11,983 nucleotides of DNA from Alphaproteobacteria bacterium. GTDB lineage: Bacteria > Pseudomonadota > Alphaproteobacteria > Caulobacterales > Caulobacteraceae. Below are positions 5,360-11,983 of this stretch, piece after piece (positions within the stretch are counted from its first letter, which is position 1; every line of letters starts with the position of its first letter). The notes beneath the pieces were generated by a model, which worked only from the letters and a program-made list of their open reading frames with translations, was not told the DNA's origin and searched no databases. The stretch covers positions 1 to 11,983 of the forward strand of contig JAGWSE010000440.1 of assembly GCA_028869395.1 (NCBI GenBank), in the 5' to 3' direction. The position numbers were made by a program, and so were the translations under genes.

Positions 5360-6934
5360 TTGGGACGCAGGGACTGGTGCGCCGCCGCGGCGGCGCTGGC
5401 GGCGCTGGCGGCGCTCGCCGCATCGCCGGCGTGGGCGGCCTCGCGCGCCGACAAGGTGGCCGACCCGGACACGCGGGCCTGGTGGCATATCGCCGAGCAC
5501 CTGTCGTCGGACGCCATGCAGGGGCGCGACATCGGCTCGCCCGGCCACCAGCGCGCGGCCGAGTGGGTGGCGGCCCGCTTCAAGGCGGCGGGGCTGAAGC
5601 CGGCCGGGGACAACGGGACCTGGTTCCAGAGCTTCCCGGTGCATGACGTGCGGGTGGATTCGGCCCGGGCGGCGGTGGTGCGCAAGGGCGGGCGGCTGCC
5701 GCTGCGCTTCCTGTGGGACTTCAGCGTCCGCGCCGCCGACGACCTGCCGGCGAGGATCGACGCGCCCATGGTGTTCGCGGGCTACTGCCGGGCGCAGGAC
5801 CTGACCGGCGCCAGGGGCCGGATCGCGGTTTGCATCAACACGCGGCGCGCCGGACTGACGAGCGGGGCCGAGCGGCTGAAGAACGCGCAGGCGGCCGGCG
5901 CGGTCGGGCTGATCCAGGTGGACGACCCGGGCTTCACCATCGAGCCGTTCCGCTGGCCGCAGGCCTATGCGCGCACGGTGACGCTCGCCGAGACGCCGCC
6001 GGCGCCGACCCACGGCTTCGTGGCGATGACCCTGAGCGCCAGGGCGTTCGCGGCGATGGCCCGGGGCTCGGGCCACGACGGGGCGAAGGTGCTGGCGGAC
6101 GGCGGGGCAAAGAGGCCGCTGCCGGTGTTCGACCTGCCCGGGCGGTTCACGGCGCGGTTCACCACCAGCCGGCGCGACGAGCGGGGCGTGAACGTGCTGG
6201 CGGCCCTGCCCGGATCGGACCCGAAGCTGGCGGGCCAGACGCTGGTGCTGGGCGCCCACCTCGACGGCTATGGCTTCGGCACGCCGGTCAAGGGCGACAA
6301 CCTCTACAACGGCACGCTGGACGATGCGGCCTATGTCGGCACGCTGATCCGCTTCGCCGAGCGGCGGGCCGGCAGGCCGATGCGGCGCACGGTGGTGTTC
6401 GCGGCGTTCGACGGCGAGGAGAAGGGCCTGCTGGGCTCGACCTGGTTCACGCGCCACCCGACCGTGCCGAAGGCCTCGCTGGCGGCGGACATCAACCTCG
6501 ACCAGCTGCGGCCGCTGTTCCCGCTGAAGCTCCTGACGGTGCTGGCGCTGGACGACACGACGCTGGGCGACACGGTGCGCCAGGTCGCCGCCGCGCGCGG
6601 CATCGCCGTGCAGCCGGACCCGGAACCGGAGCGGGCGCTGCTCCGGCGCGCCGACCACTGGCCGTTCATGAAGATCGGGGTCCCGGCGACCGGCTTCATC
6701 TTCGGCTTCAGGCCGGGGACCGATGCGGAGCGGCGCTATCGCGAATGGTACCGCGTCCGCTACCACCGCCCGCAGGACGACCTGACCCAGCCCATGGACT
6801 TCAAGGCCGCGGGCGACTTCAACCGCTTCTTCTACCAGCTGGCCGAGTCGGTGGCGGACGCGCCGCAGGCGCCGGCATGGAAGCCGGGCAGTCCCTACGC
6901 GCCGAAGCGGACCGATCCATCTTCCGAACCGTAA
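5360..6934 (+). CDS. Exported M28-family zinc metallopeptidase with PA domain
   Basis: This 524-residue exported peptidase probably removes N-terminal residues from peptides outside the inner membrane. The N terminus is a signal peptide: GRRDW (residues 2-6), an Ala/Leu core, and a cleavage site after AWA at about 26. The twin arginine could make it Tat-dependent. No ATG lies in frame before the mature domain; TTG 5360, preceded by a GAGGGAGGGG ribosome-binding site, is the only codon that includes the full signal, so a start at an internal ATG would be wrong. A PA-type insert covers about 130-245. The M28 zinc and catalytic residues are visible: H300 (GAHLDG), D321, E353 and E354 (DGEEKG), D381 (NLDQ) and H469 (YHRPQDD). 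The gene probably follows the small hypothetical gene in one transcript. Specificity (amino- or carboxypeptidase) cannot be read. Confidence 0.95.
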   Translation: MGRRDWCAAAAALAALAALAASPAWAASRADKVADPDTRAWWHIAEHLSSDAMQGRDIGSPGHQRAAEWVAARFKAAGLKPAGDNGTWFQSFPVHDVRVDSARAAVVRKGGRLPLRFLWDFSVRAADDLPARIDAPMVFAGYCRAQDLTGARGRIAVCINTRRAGLTSGAERLKNAQAAGAVGLIQVDDPGFTIEPFRWPQAYARTVTLAETPPAPTHGFVAMTLSARAFAAMARGSGHDGAKVLADGGAKRPLPVFDLPGRFTARFTTSRRDERGVNVLAALPGSDPKLAGQTLVLGAHLDGYGFGTPVKGDNLYNGTLDDAAYVGTLIRFAERRAGRPMRRTVVFAAFDGEEKGLLGSTWFTRHPTVPKASLAADINLDQLRPLFPLKLLTVLALDDTTLGDTVRQVAAARGIAVQPDPEPERALLRRADHWPFMKIGVPATGFIFGFRPGTDAERRYREWYRVRYHRPQDDLTQPMDFKAAGDFNRFFYQLAESVADAPQAPAWKPGSPYAPKRTDPSSEP

Positions 6935-6936
6935 GC

Positions 6937-6958
6937 CGAAGTCCGTGTTCGGACTTCG
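6937..6958 (+). terminator. Hairpin just after the M28 peptidase gene
   Basis: CGAAGTCCG (6937-6945) and CGGACTTCG (6950-6958) form a perfect 9-bp stem around a TGTT tetraloop, beginning two bases after the peptidase stop codon. Its position suggests transcription termination or mRNA 3' protection. No T-run follows, so it is not a standard intrinsic terminator. A second imperfect partner, CGGACCTTCGG, follows at 6961-6971 with overlap into 6960. Confidence 0.5.
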
Positions 6959-6990
6959 AGCGGACCTTCGGCCGTCGATGAGGCCCGTGG

Positions 6991-7015
6991 GGAACGAAGA
7001 TCAAGCTGAGCCGTT
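6991..7015 (+). promoter_or_regulatory. EcfG/SigT-type general stress promoter
   Basis: GGAAC (6991-6995) and CGTT (7012-7015) are separated by exactly 16 bases. This matches the published consensus GGAAC-N16-17-CGTT for the alphaproteobacterial general-stress sigma factor (EcfG, called SigT in Caulobacter). It lies 65 bases before the ATG of the P-loop kinase-like gene and after the peptidase hairpin, exactly where a promoter is needed. The match is seen; stress control of the gene is inferred. Confidence 0.72.
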
Positions 7016-7080
7016 GGCCATGCCAAGGGCGAGCATGAACCCTACCTCGCTCCCGGGTTTCAACGGAGAAGGTGGGCGCC

Positions 7081-7629
7081 ATGCCAGCCACGCTCAACGT
7101 GATCTTCGGGCCCTGCGCGGCAGGCAAGACCACCTACGCCCACGCCCTTGCCCGCCGTGAGGGCGCCGTCCCCTTCGTCCTCGACGAGTGGGGCGCGCGC
7201 CTGTTCGGCCCGGACCTGCAGGGTCCCATCGAGTTCGCCTGGATGCTGGAGCGCCTCGGCCGCTGCAACCAGCTGATCTGGTCGACCGCCGAAGCCGTGC
7301 TCGCCGCCGGAAGCTCGGTGGTGCTCGACACCGGCGGCATGCGGCGGGCTGACCGGGATCGCATCCGGCAGATGGCCGACGCCATGGGCCTGTCACCGCA
7401 GTGGCACTTCGTCGACGCGCCGCAGGAGGTCCGCCGCGCCCGCGTCGCCGAGCGGAACACCGCCAAGGGCGAGACCTTCGTCATGGAGGTGACGCCGGAG
7501 ATGTTCGAAATGCTCGAGGCCGTTTACGAGCCGCCCGCCCCGGCCGAGCTGGAGGGCGCGGTTCTGAGCCTCGGCGATGACGGCGGGGCTGCCGCGCCAG
7601 CCGCGGCGCAGCCCGAGGCGGTGGACTAG
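7081..7629 (+). CDS. P-loop ATPase/kinase-like protein (AAA_33 type)
   Basis: This 182-residue cytosolic nucleotide-binding protein resembles the small AAA_33/polynucleotide-kinase group of P-loop phosphotransferases. The Walker A motif is GPCAAGKT (residues 10-17). An aspartate after strand 2 (LDEW, D35) sits where the catalytic base lies in this group. A Walker-B-like strand SVVLDTG spans 79-85, and an arginine-rich lid region, VRRARVAERN, spans 117-126. The last 20 residues are low-complexity Ala/Pro/Asp. The ATG at 7081 is chosen over the in-frame GTG at 7072 because GGAGAAGG (7065-7072) is spaced correctly for it. The gene is monocistronic between a hairpin-plus-stress-promoter and another hairpin, so it is a probable general-stress gene. 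The phosphate acceptor is unknown. Zeta-toxin kinases share this fold, but there is no antitoxin partner. Confidence 0.92.
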   Translation: MPATLNVIFGPCAAGKTTYAHALARREGAVPFVLDEWGARLFGPDLQGPIEFAWMLERLGRCNQLIWSTAEAVLAAGSSVVLDTGGMRRADRDRIRQMADAMGLSPQWHFVDAPQEVRRARVAERNTAKGETFVMEVTPEMFEMLEAVYEPPAPAELEGAVLSLGDDGGAAAPAAAQPEAVD

Positions 7630-7664
7630 CTCGACCGTGGTCGCCTTGCCGGTCTCGCCGTGCC

Positions 7665-7695
7665 GCGGCTCGCGTGACTGACCGGCGCGAGTCGC
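7665..7695 (+). terminator. Hairpin downstream of the P-loop gene
   Basis: GCGGCTCGCG (7665-7674) can pair with CGCGAGTCGC (7686-7695) as a 10-bp stem with one G-U pair and an 11-base loop, 36 bases after the stop codon of the P-loop gene. Its position suits a transcription terminator. The following bases (CCTGTTACG) are not a real T-run, so termination, if any, may need Rho. Confidence 0.35.
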
Positions 7696-7807
7696 CCTGT
7701 TACGCCAATGTCGGAAACTGTGCAGACGTCGCCCCCCGGACGGCCTAGCCTCCCCACATCGCTGGCCGAGACCTTGGGCTCCGGCGACTGAGAGATGGCG
7801 CAAGCCG

Positions 7808-8167
7808 ATGCTCCCGCCTGATGGCCTGGAGCGCGACGTGAACACCCAGCCAGAGGACCTGCCGGAAACCAATCCTGCGACGGAGTGGGCCATCTACAAC
7901 CTGGACGCGGATCTCCGGATTATCTCGGCCAATGCTGCAGCCCGCGCCTATTGGGGACGCGACTTGGCCGAGGTGCTTTCGCGCAGGCTGCCCGAGGCGT
8001 TTCCCGAGGTGCTTGGTACGTCGGTATTCGAGGAGCACCTGCGAGCCATGAAGAGCTTCGAGGTGTTCCGGGACCAAGTGATGTCGCCTGTGCTACGGCG
8101 GCCGATCGAGCTCGCGATTTTTCCGCATTTACGCGGCCTTAGGGTGGCCTTTCGCCCAACAGACTGA
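7808..8167 (+). CDS. Single-domain PAS protein
   Basis: This is a 119-residue protein made up almost entirely of one PAS fold. ATEWAIYNLDADLRIISANAA (about 25-45, aromatic and hydrophobic strands) and AYWGRDLAEVLSRRLPEAFPE (about 47-67) are the typical core, and RGLRVAFRPTD at the end corresponds to the last PAS strand. No kinase, cyclase or DNA-binding output domain follows, since a stop occurs right after the PAS domain. It could be a stand-alone signalling partner, as lone PAS proteins exist in Caulobacter (MopJ is known), or the remnant of a larger sensor. The start is uncertain: ATG 7808 has a weak ribosome-binding site, whereas GTG 7838, in frame, has GGAG six bases upstream and would give 109 residues. 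GC content (about 60-63% in counted lines) is well below the 75-78% of its neighbours, which suggests a different origin. Confidence 0.8.
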   Translation: MLPPDGLERDVNTQPEDLPETNPATEWAIYNLDADLRIISANAAARAYWGRDLAEVLSRRLPEAFPEVLGTSVFEEHLRAMKSFEVFRDQVMSPVLRRPIELAIFPHLRGLRVAFRPTD

Positions 8168-8243
8168 ACCGCCCGGCGCGCGGGGCCGACGACGGCGCCT
8201 CACCTCCCACGGCTTGCGGCCTGGGAGAGGAGCAGATTGAGCG

Positions 8244-9350
8244 TCAGGCCGCAGCCGAGCCTCTGGGGAAATCGAGGGCCTGCTGGAGGACCGAGAGCAG
8301 GTGCTCGGGCTTCATGGGCTTTTCGATAACCCCGTCCATGCCGGCGGCGAGGTATTCGGCGGCGTCGTCGGGGTCGGCGTTGGCGGTGAGCGCCACGATC
8401 GGCACCTCGCCCCGCTCGCCGCCGATGGCGCGGATCGCGCGGGCGGCCGCGACGCCGTCCATGCGCGGCATGCGGATGTCCATCAGGATCAGGTCGAAGC
8501 GGCCGTTGCGGGCGGCCTCGACCGCCTCCACCCCGTCGACGGCGGACTCGGAGGTGCAGTCGAACATCTCGCACAGCGCCTGGGCGACCATGCGGTTGGT
8601 GGCGTTGTCGTCGACCACCAGGACGTGGCCGGAGCGGGTGGGGTGGCGCAGCTCCGGCTCCGGGGTCGCGGCCGCCTTGGGGAGCGGCAGCTGGAACAGC
8701 ACGGTGTGGCCGCCGCCGGGATTGGCCTGGTCGGCCACCCGGCCCCGGAGGTCGGAGATGAGCCGGCGGGCGAGCGCCATGCCCAGGGCGACCTCGAGGC
8801 CGAGCTGGGTTTCCACGGCGCGCACGCGGGTGTCGAGGTCCTGGGCCTCCCAGGCGGGGTCGCGGGCGCTGCGCACGCGGCCTTCGACGAGCAGCCTGTC
8901 GCCCTCGGGCACGGCGCGAAGGCTGGCCTCGACGGCGCCGCGGCGGGCGCCGGCGACCGCCTCGCCGATGAAGCCGTCGTAGATCTGCTTGAGCCGCGTG
9001 CGGTCGGCCAGGACGGCGGCGTCGGGCGCCCCGTCGTAGGAGACGAGCAGGGTGACGCCGCTCATTGCGGCGGCGGCGCGCCAGTGGTCCTGCACCTCGT
9101 CCATCAGGTCGCGCAGGCGGATCGGCGAGGGGTCGAGCCGCAGGCCATGGGTCTCGAGGGCCTGCAGGTCGAGGGCGGCGTCGAGCAGGCGGCGGACCCC
9201 CTCCGCGGCCTCGGCCACCGACGAGACGCAGGCCTGGCCGTCGGGCGTCAGGCGCTGGCGCGCGAGCTGGTTGGTCAGCGCGACGATGCCCGCCATCTGC
9301 TGGCGGATGTCCGCGGTGACGCGGTCGAGGAAGTAGTCCGGAAGGGACAT
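8244..9350 (-). CDS. Degenerate histidine kinase fused to an intact receiver domain
   Basis: This 368-residue cytoplasmic signalling protein has no membrane segment. Residues 1-65 resemble the HisKA dimerisation domain, but the usual HExRTPM block reads ADIRQQM (13-19), so the phosphorylated histidine is replaced by Ala13. Residues 80-223 resemble the ATPase domain, yet the N-box asparagine is missing (GEAVAG, 129-134) and no DxGxG box is visible. Only the final G-rich strand region (PGGGHTVLFQLPLP, 211-224) is convincing. The receiver domain (241-360) is intact: D247 and D248, phospho-acceptor D291 (LMDIRMPRMDG), T322 and K344 (EKPMKP). It therefore probably does not autophosphorylate but receives phosphate from another kinase or phosphotransferase. 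The start at ATG 9348-9350 has only a weak GGGGCG ribosome-binding site. It is separated from the receptor gene upstream by a strong terminator and converges on the PAS gene. Confidence 0.92.
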   Translation of the reverse strand: MSLPDYFLDRVTADIRQQMAGIVALTNQLARQRLTPDGQACVSSVAEAAEGVRRLLDAALDLQALETHGLRLDPSPIRLRDLMDEVQDHWRAAAAMSGVTLLVSYDGAPDAAVLADRTRLKQIYDGFIGEAVAGARRGAVEASLRAVPEGDRLLVEGRVRSARDPAWEAQDLDTRVRAVETQLGLEVALGMALARRLISDLRGRVADQANPGGGHTVLFQLPLPKAAATPEPELRHPTRSGHVLVVDDNATNRMVAQALCEMFDCTSESAVDGVEAVEAARNGRFDLILMDIRMPRMDGVAAARAIRAIGGERGEVPIVALTANADPDDAAEYLAAGMDGVIEKPMKPEHLLSVLQQALDFPRGSAAA

Positions 9351-9413
9351 CGCCCCGGACTATGGCCGGTCGCGCTTGCGGAGAGGTTAAGTCCTCCAGG
9401 TTGCAGGCGCGGC

Positions 9414-9453
9414 AAAAGAAACGGGCGGCGGACCCGCGAGGGATCCGCCGCCC
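9414..9453 (-). terminator. Intrinsic terminator of the TonB-receptor gene
   Basis: GGGCGGCGGA (9423-9432) and TCCGCCGCCC (9444-9453) form a perfect 10-bp stem. CCC (9433-9435) and GGG (9440-9442) extend it past a one-base bulge, leaving GCGA (9436-9439) as the plus-strand loop. Read on the minus strand, the stem is followed by GTTTCTTTT (complement of 9414-9422), a good U-tract. It lies 27 bases after the receptor stop codon and before the start of the next minus-strand gene, so the two genes are separate transcription units. Confidence 0.88.
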
Positions 9454-9479
9454 AGGAAGGCGCTGGGAAGCGCGCCGAA

Positions 9480-11983
9480 CTAGAAGCGGTACTGAAGCTC
9501 CACGCCGTAGGTGCGCGGCTCGATCAGGCCGCGGGTGATGGCCACACCGTCCTGGTAGAGGCCCGACGCGCCCAGCCCGAAGGTGGCCGTGGGATTGGTG
9601 GAGCCGGTGGAGGTGAAGCCCGTCTTGTTGAAGGCGTTCTTCACGTAGGCGATCACCGAGTACTTCTTGGCGGCGTCGTTCCAGATCGCCCGGAAGTCGG
9701 TGGTGCCGTAGGCCGGGACCGCGAAGGCCGGATCGTTGCCGAACGGCTGGTAGATGGTCTTGTCGGTCCAGGTGTAGGTGGCCGACAGGATCAGGTCGCC
9801 CGGCTCGAAGTTGAACGTGTAGTTGCCGTTGATGGCGAACTTGTTCTTCGGCGACTGGTAGAGCGGCGAGCCCTCGATGTTCTGCGGCTGGATCTTCACG
9901 CCGTTCAGCGTGACCGCCTGGCCGGCGGGCCTGGAGCCCGGCAGCAGGGCCGAGGGATCGGCCGGGTCGTAGAAACAGCAGCCCGAGGTGATCTTCGTGT
10001 TCAGGTAGCCGTAGCTGGCGTTGAACTGCAGGTTGCGGATCGGCTGCCAGATGGCCTCCAGCTCGAGGCCGTAGGCGCGGGCGCCCACGTTGACGAAGTC
10101 GTTCGCCGTCGCGGTCATGGCCGCGTTCAGCTGCTGCACGTTGAGCTGCAGGTTCTGGTAGTCGTTGTAGAAGGCCGCGGCGTTGACCTGCAGGGTGTGG
10201 GCGACGGTCTTCTTCAGGCCCACCTCGTAGGCGTTGACGCCTTCCTGGTCGGCCTCGGGCCGGGGCGAGAGCGTGCCCAGCAGGAAGCCGCCCGACATGT
10301 AGCCGCGCGAATACTTGACGTAGGCCAGGGTGTCGCGGTCCGGCTGCCAGTTGAGGTTCAAGGTGCCGGTCAGCGCGCCCCAGTCGTCGGTGATCGAGCG
10401 GGCGTTCTGAACGCCGTTGGCCGGGTTGTTGTCGAGGTCGGTGGACACGTCGAAGGCGTAGGCGCCGCCTAGCGCCGGGCCGAACGGGCCGGCCGGCGAG
10501 AACAGGATCAGCCGCTGGGTCTCGTAGCCCGCCTTGCGGTCGTGGGTGTAGCGCAGGCCGCCTGTGACCGACCACTGGTCGTTGAGCTTGTAGGTGGCCT
10601 GGCCGAACACCGCCCAGGCGTCGGAGACCAGGGTGGCGTACTGGTCGACGTAGTCGCGCGAGGGGTTGGGCGCGGCGGGCGCCAGGATCGGCATGCCGGT
10701 CGCCGGGTTGATGCCGCGGAAGTACATCGGGTTGGCGAGCTGCGCCTGCTGCGGGTCGGCGAGCTGGATCTGCTGGGCGTAGTTCTCGTGGTACTGGTAG
10801 AGGCCCAGGATCCACTGAAGCGGACCGCCATTCTCCTTCGAGGCCAGGTCGAACTCGTTGGAGAAGTACTTCTTGTGCTCGTTGAAATCGGTCGTGTAGT
10901 CCACGAAGATCCCGGGCACGCCGGCGACGGTGATCGGCGCGGTGCGGCTGGTGGAGTCGTAATCGCCGCCCGTCTGGTAGTTATACTGCTGGTAGCCGCC
11001 GATATACTTCAGGTCGGCGAAGCCCAGGTCGCGGGTGATGTGGACGGTGATCAGGTGGTTGCCGCGCAGCTGGCCGTAGCCCGGGCGGTTGGTGTTCTGC
11101 ACGTAGGGGTTGGCGACGCCCGGGTTGGCGACGGTGTAGCCGTACTGCGGGTTGGTCACGAGCTGGCCGATCGGGCCGAACGGCAGGGCGGTGTCGTAGG
11201 GCGTGACGAGGTTCGACCAGCGGTCGCCCACGCCGGTGGTGTCGTCCCAGCTGGTGCGGGAATAGCGCAGCCAGAAGGTGGTCTTGTCGCCCAGCTCGCC
11301 CTCGAGCTGGCCCTCGAAGTAGGTGCGGTTGATCGAGCCGCCGGTGTTGCCCGAGCCGATGTTCTTGATGAACCCGTCGGCCTTCTCCTTCGAGCCGCCG
11401 AGCTTGAGGCGCAGGTGCTCGGTGAGCGGGATCGAGACCACCCCTTCGATGTCGCGGTCGTCGTAGTTGCCGTAGTGGGCGCGGATCTCGCCCGAGAACT
11501 CCTTGGCCGGGCGCACGGAGATGATGTTGATCGCCCCGCCCATGGCGTTGCGGCCGTAGAGGGTGCCCTGCGGGCCGCGCAGGATCTCGGTGCGCTCGAC
11601 GAACAGCGGGCTCTTGAAGAGCTCGGCCGAGGAGGCGGAGTAGAAGCCGTCGGTGTACTCGGCCACGCCCGGATCGTTGCCGATGTAGAAGGTGTTGCGC
11701 CCGGCGCCGCGCAAGCTGACGCGGTCGGTGCCGGAGTAGTTCATGCCCGGCGTGAAGTTCACGAAGTCCTGGATGCCGGTGATGCCTTCGACCTCGCGCT
11801 TGGCGGAGGTGTAGGCCGAGACGGCGACGGGGACGTCCTGCAGCGACTGCTCGCGCTTCTCGGCGGTGACGACCAGGGCCTCGACCTCGTTGGCGGCGGG
11901 CTGGGCGGCCGGCGCCTGGGGCGGCGCGGCGGCCGGCGCAGTCTGGGCGGTTGCGGGCGGCGCGCCTTGCGCGAGGGCGGGGG
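9480..11983 (-). CDS. TonB-dependent outer-membrane receptor, partial at its N terminus
   Basis: This gene runs off the right edge, and 833 residues are visible. It encodes a 22-strand outer-membrane receptor that imports a ligand using TonB energy. The first visible residues, PALAQGAPP, look like the end of a signal peptide (cleavage after ALA), so only about 20 residues are missing. An Ala/Pro/Gln-rich linker leads to the TonB box EALVVTAEKRE (about visible residues 34-44). The plug domain shows QDVPVAV and the signature RTEILRGPQGTLYGRNAMGG. Many beta strands follow, and the protein ends in YGVELQYRF, with the terminal aromatic expected of an outer-membrane barrel. A GTG at 11760-11762 could be taken for a start, but it lies inside the plug and cannot be real. 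The ligand is not evident. In oligotrophic alphaproteobacteria such receptors import iron chelates, vitamins, sugars or aromatic compounds. Confidence 0.97.
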   Translation of the reverse strand, partial: PALAQGAPPATAQTAPAAAPPQAPAAQPAANEVEALVVTAEKREQSLQDVPVAVSAYTSAKREVEGITGIQDFVNFTPGMNYSGTDRVSLRGAGRNTFYIGNDPGVAEYTDGFYSASSAELFKSPLFVERTEILRGPQGTLYGRNAMGGAINIISVRPAKEFSGEIRAHYGNYDDRDIEGVVSIPLTEHLRLKLGGSKEKADGFIKNIGSGNTGGSINRTYFEGQLEGELGDKTTFWLRYSRTSWDDTTGVGDRWSNLVTPYDTALPFGPIGQLVTNPQYGYTVANPGVANPYVQNTNRPGYGQLRGNHLITVHITRDLGFADLKYIGGYQQYNYQTGGDYDSTSRTAPITVAGVPGIFVDYTTDFNEHKKYFSNEFDLASKENGGPLQWILGLYQYHENYAQQIQLADPQQAQLANPMYFRGINPATGMPILAPAAPNPSRDYVDQYATLVSDAWAVFGQATYKLNDQWSVTGGLRYTHDRKAGYETQRLILFSPAGPFGPALGGAYAFDVSTDLDNNPANGVQNARSITDDWGALTGTLNLNWQPDRDTLAYVKYSRGYMSGGFLLGTLSPRPEADQEGVNAYEVGLKKTVAHTLQVNAAAFYNDYQNLQLNVQQLNAAMTATANDFVNVGARAYGLELEAIWQPIRNLQFNASYGYLNTKITSGCCFYDPADPSALLPGSRPAGQAVTLNGVKIQPQNIEGSPLYQSPKNKFAINGNYTFNFEPGDLILSATYTWTDKTIYQPFGNDPAFAVPAYGTTDFRAIWNDAAKKYSVIAYVKNAFNKTGFTSTGSTNPTATFGLGASGLYQDGVAITRGLIEPRTYGVELQYRF

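Noticed and set aside
7081..7629. Zeta-type toxin of a toxin-antitoxin pair
   Set aside because: There is no small antitoxin gene adjacent; a stress promoter and hairpins isolate the gene, so a general P-loop kinase is the safer call.
7630..7680. Minus-strand frame containing a GETGKATT string that looks like a nucleotide-binding loop
   Set aside because: The surrounding frame lacks the strand-helix pattern of a P-loop protein and overlaps the end of the real gene; probably chance.
8204..8227. CTCCCA/TGGGAG hairpin between the convergent PAS and pseudokinase genes as a bidirectional terminator
   Set aside because: The stem is only 6 bp with a 12-base loop and no T-run on either strand, too weak to call.
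8200..10815. Very long minus-strand open frame (about 870 codons) and a 720-codon plus-strand frame at 8301-10472
   Set aside because: Both run across the receptor and pseudokinase genes in other frames, have Arg/Pro/Gly/Ala-rich low-complexity sequence and no domain; they are artefacts of high GC.

Overview
The window is GC-rich double-stranded chromosomal DNA (about 75% GC in the host gene lines I counted) and looks alphaproteobacterial, most likely Caulobacterales. The reasons are a large TonB-dependent receptor with an Ala/Pro-rich linker, a promoter match to the alphaproteobacterial general-stress sigma factor (EcfG/SigT), an apparently leaderless regulator gene, and Caulobacter-like regulatory proteins (a single-domain PAS protein and a degenerate kinase/receiver protein). 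The genus is an inference; there is no rRNA or housekeeping marker gene in the window.

Left part (about 96-807): a two-gene operon encoding an SdpR-type ArsR-family repressor and a small SdpI-like membrane protein. It has a perfect 20-bp palindrome on its promoter. Its GC content is visibly lower (about 57-63%) than that of the rest of the window.

Middle-left (about 820-3356): an intact-looking IS91-family insertion sequence with two genes, a tyrosine recombinase followed by a Y2 HUH rolling-circle transposase. A long hairpin buries the ribosome-binding site of the first gene. The right end is a 10-bp inverted repeat that directly abuts the tetranucleotide CAAG, a known IS91-family target, so the right boundary is probably resolved to the base.

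Centre (3517-6934): a minus-strand MFS transporter, then a small hypothetical protein and an exported M28 metallopeptidase on the plus strand. The peptidase almost certainly starts at a TTG codon.

Centre-right (6937-8167): a hairpin after the peptidase, an EcfG-type promoter (GGAAC-N16-CGTT), a P-loop kinase-like gene, and a lower-GC gene for a lone PAS domain.

Right part (8244-11983, minus strand): a TonB-dependent receptor whose N-terminal start lies beyond the window, a strong intrinsic terminator, and a degenerate histidine kinase fused to an intact receiver domain. The receptor, MFS transporter and exported peptidase are plausible nutrient-acquisition functions, but nothing in the sequence shows that they share a substrate. 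I see no CRISPR array, tRNA or rRNA. The points most worth checking are the IS91-type element with its recombinase, right end and RBS-masking hairpin, the stress promoter, and the pseudokinase-receiver protein.
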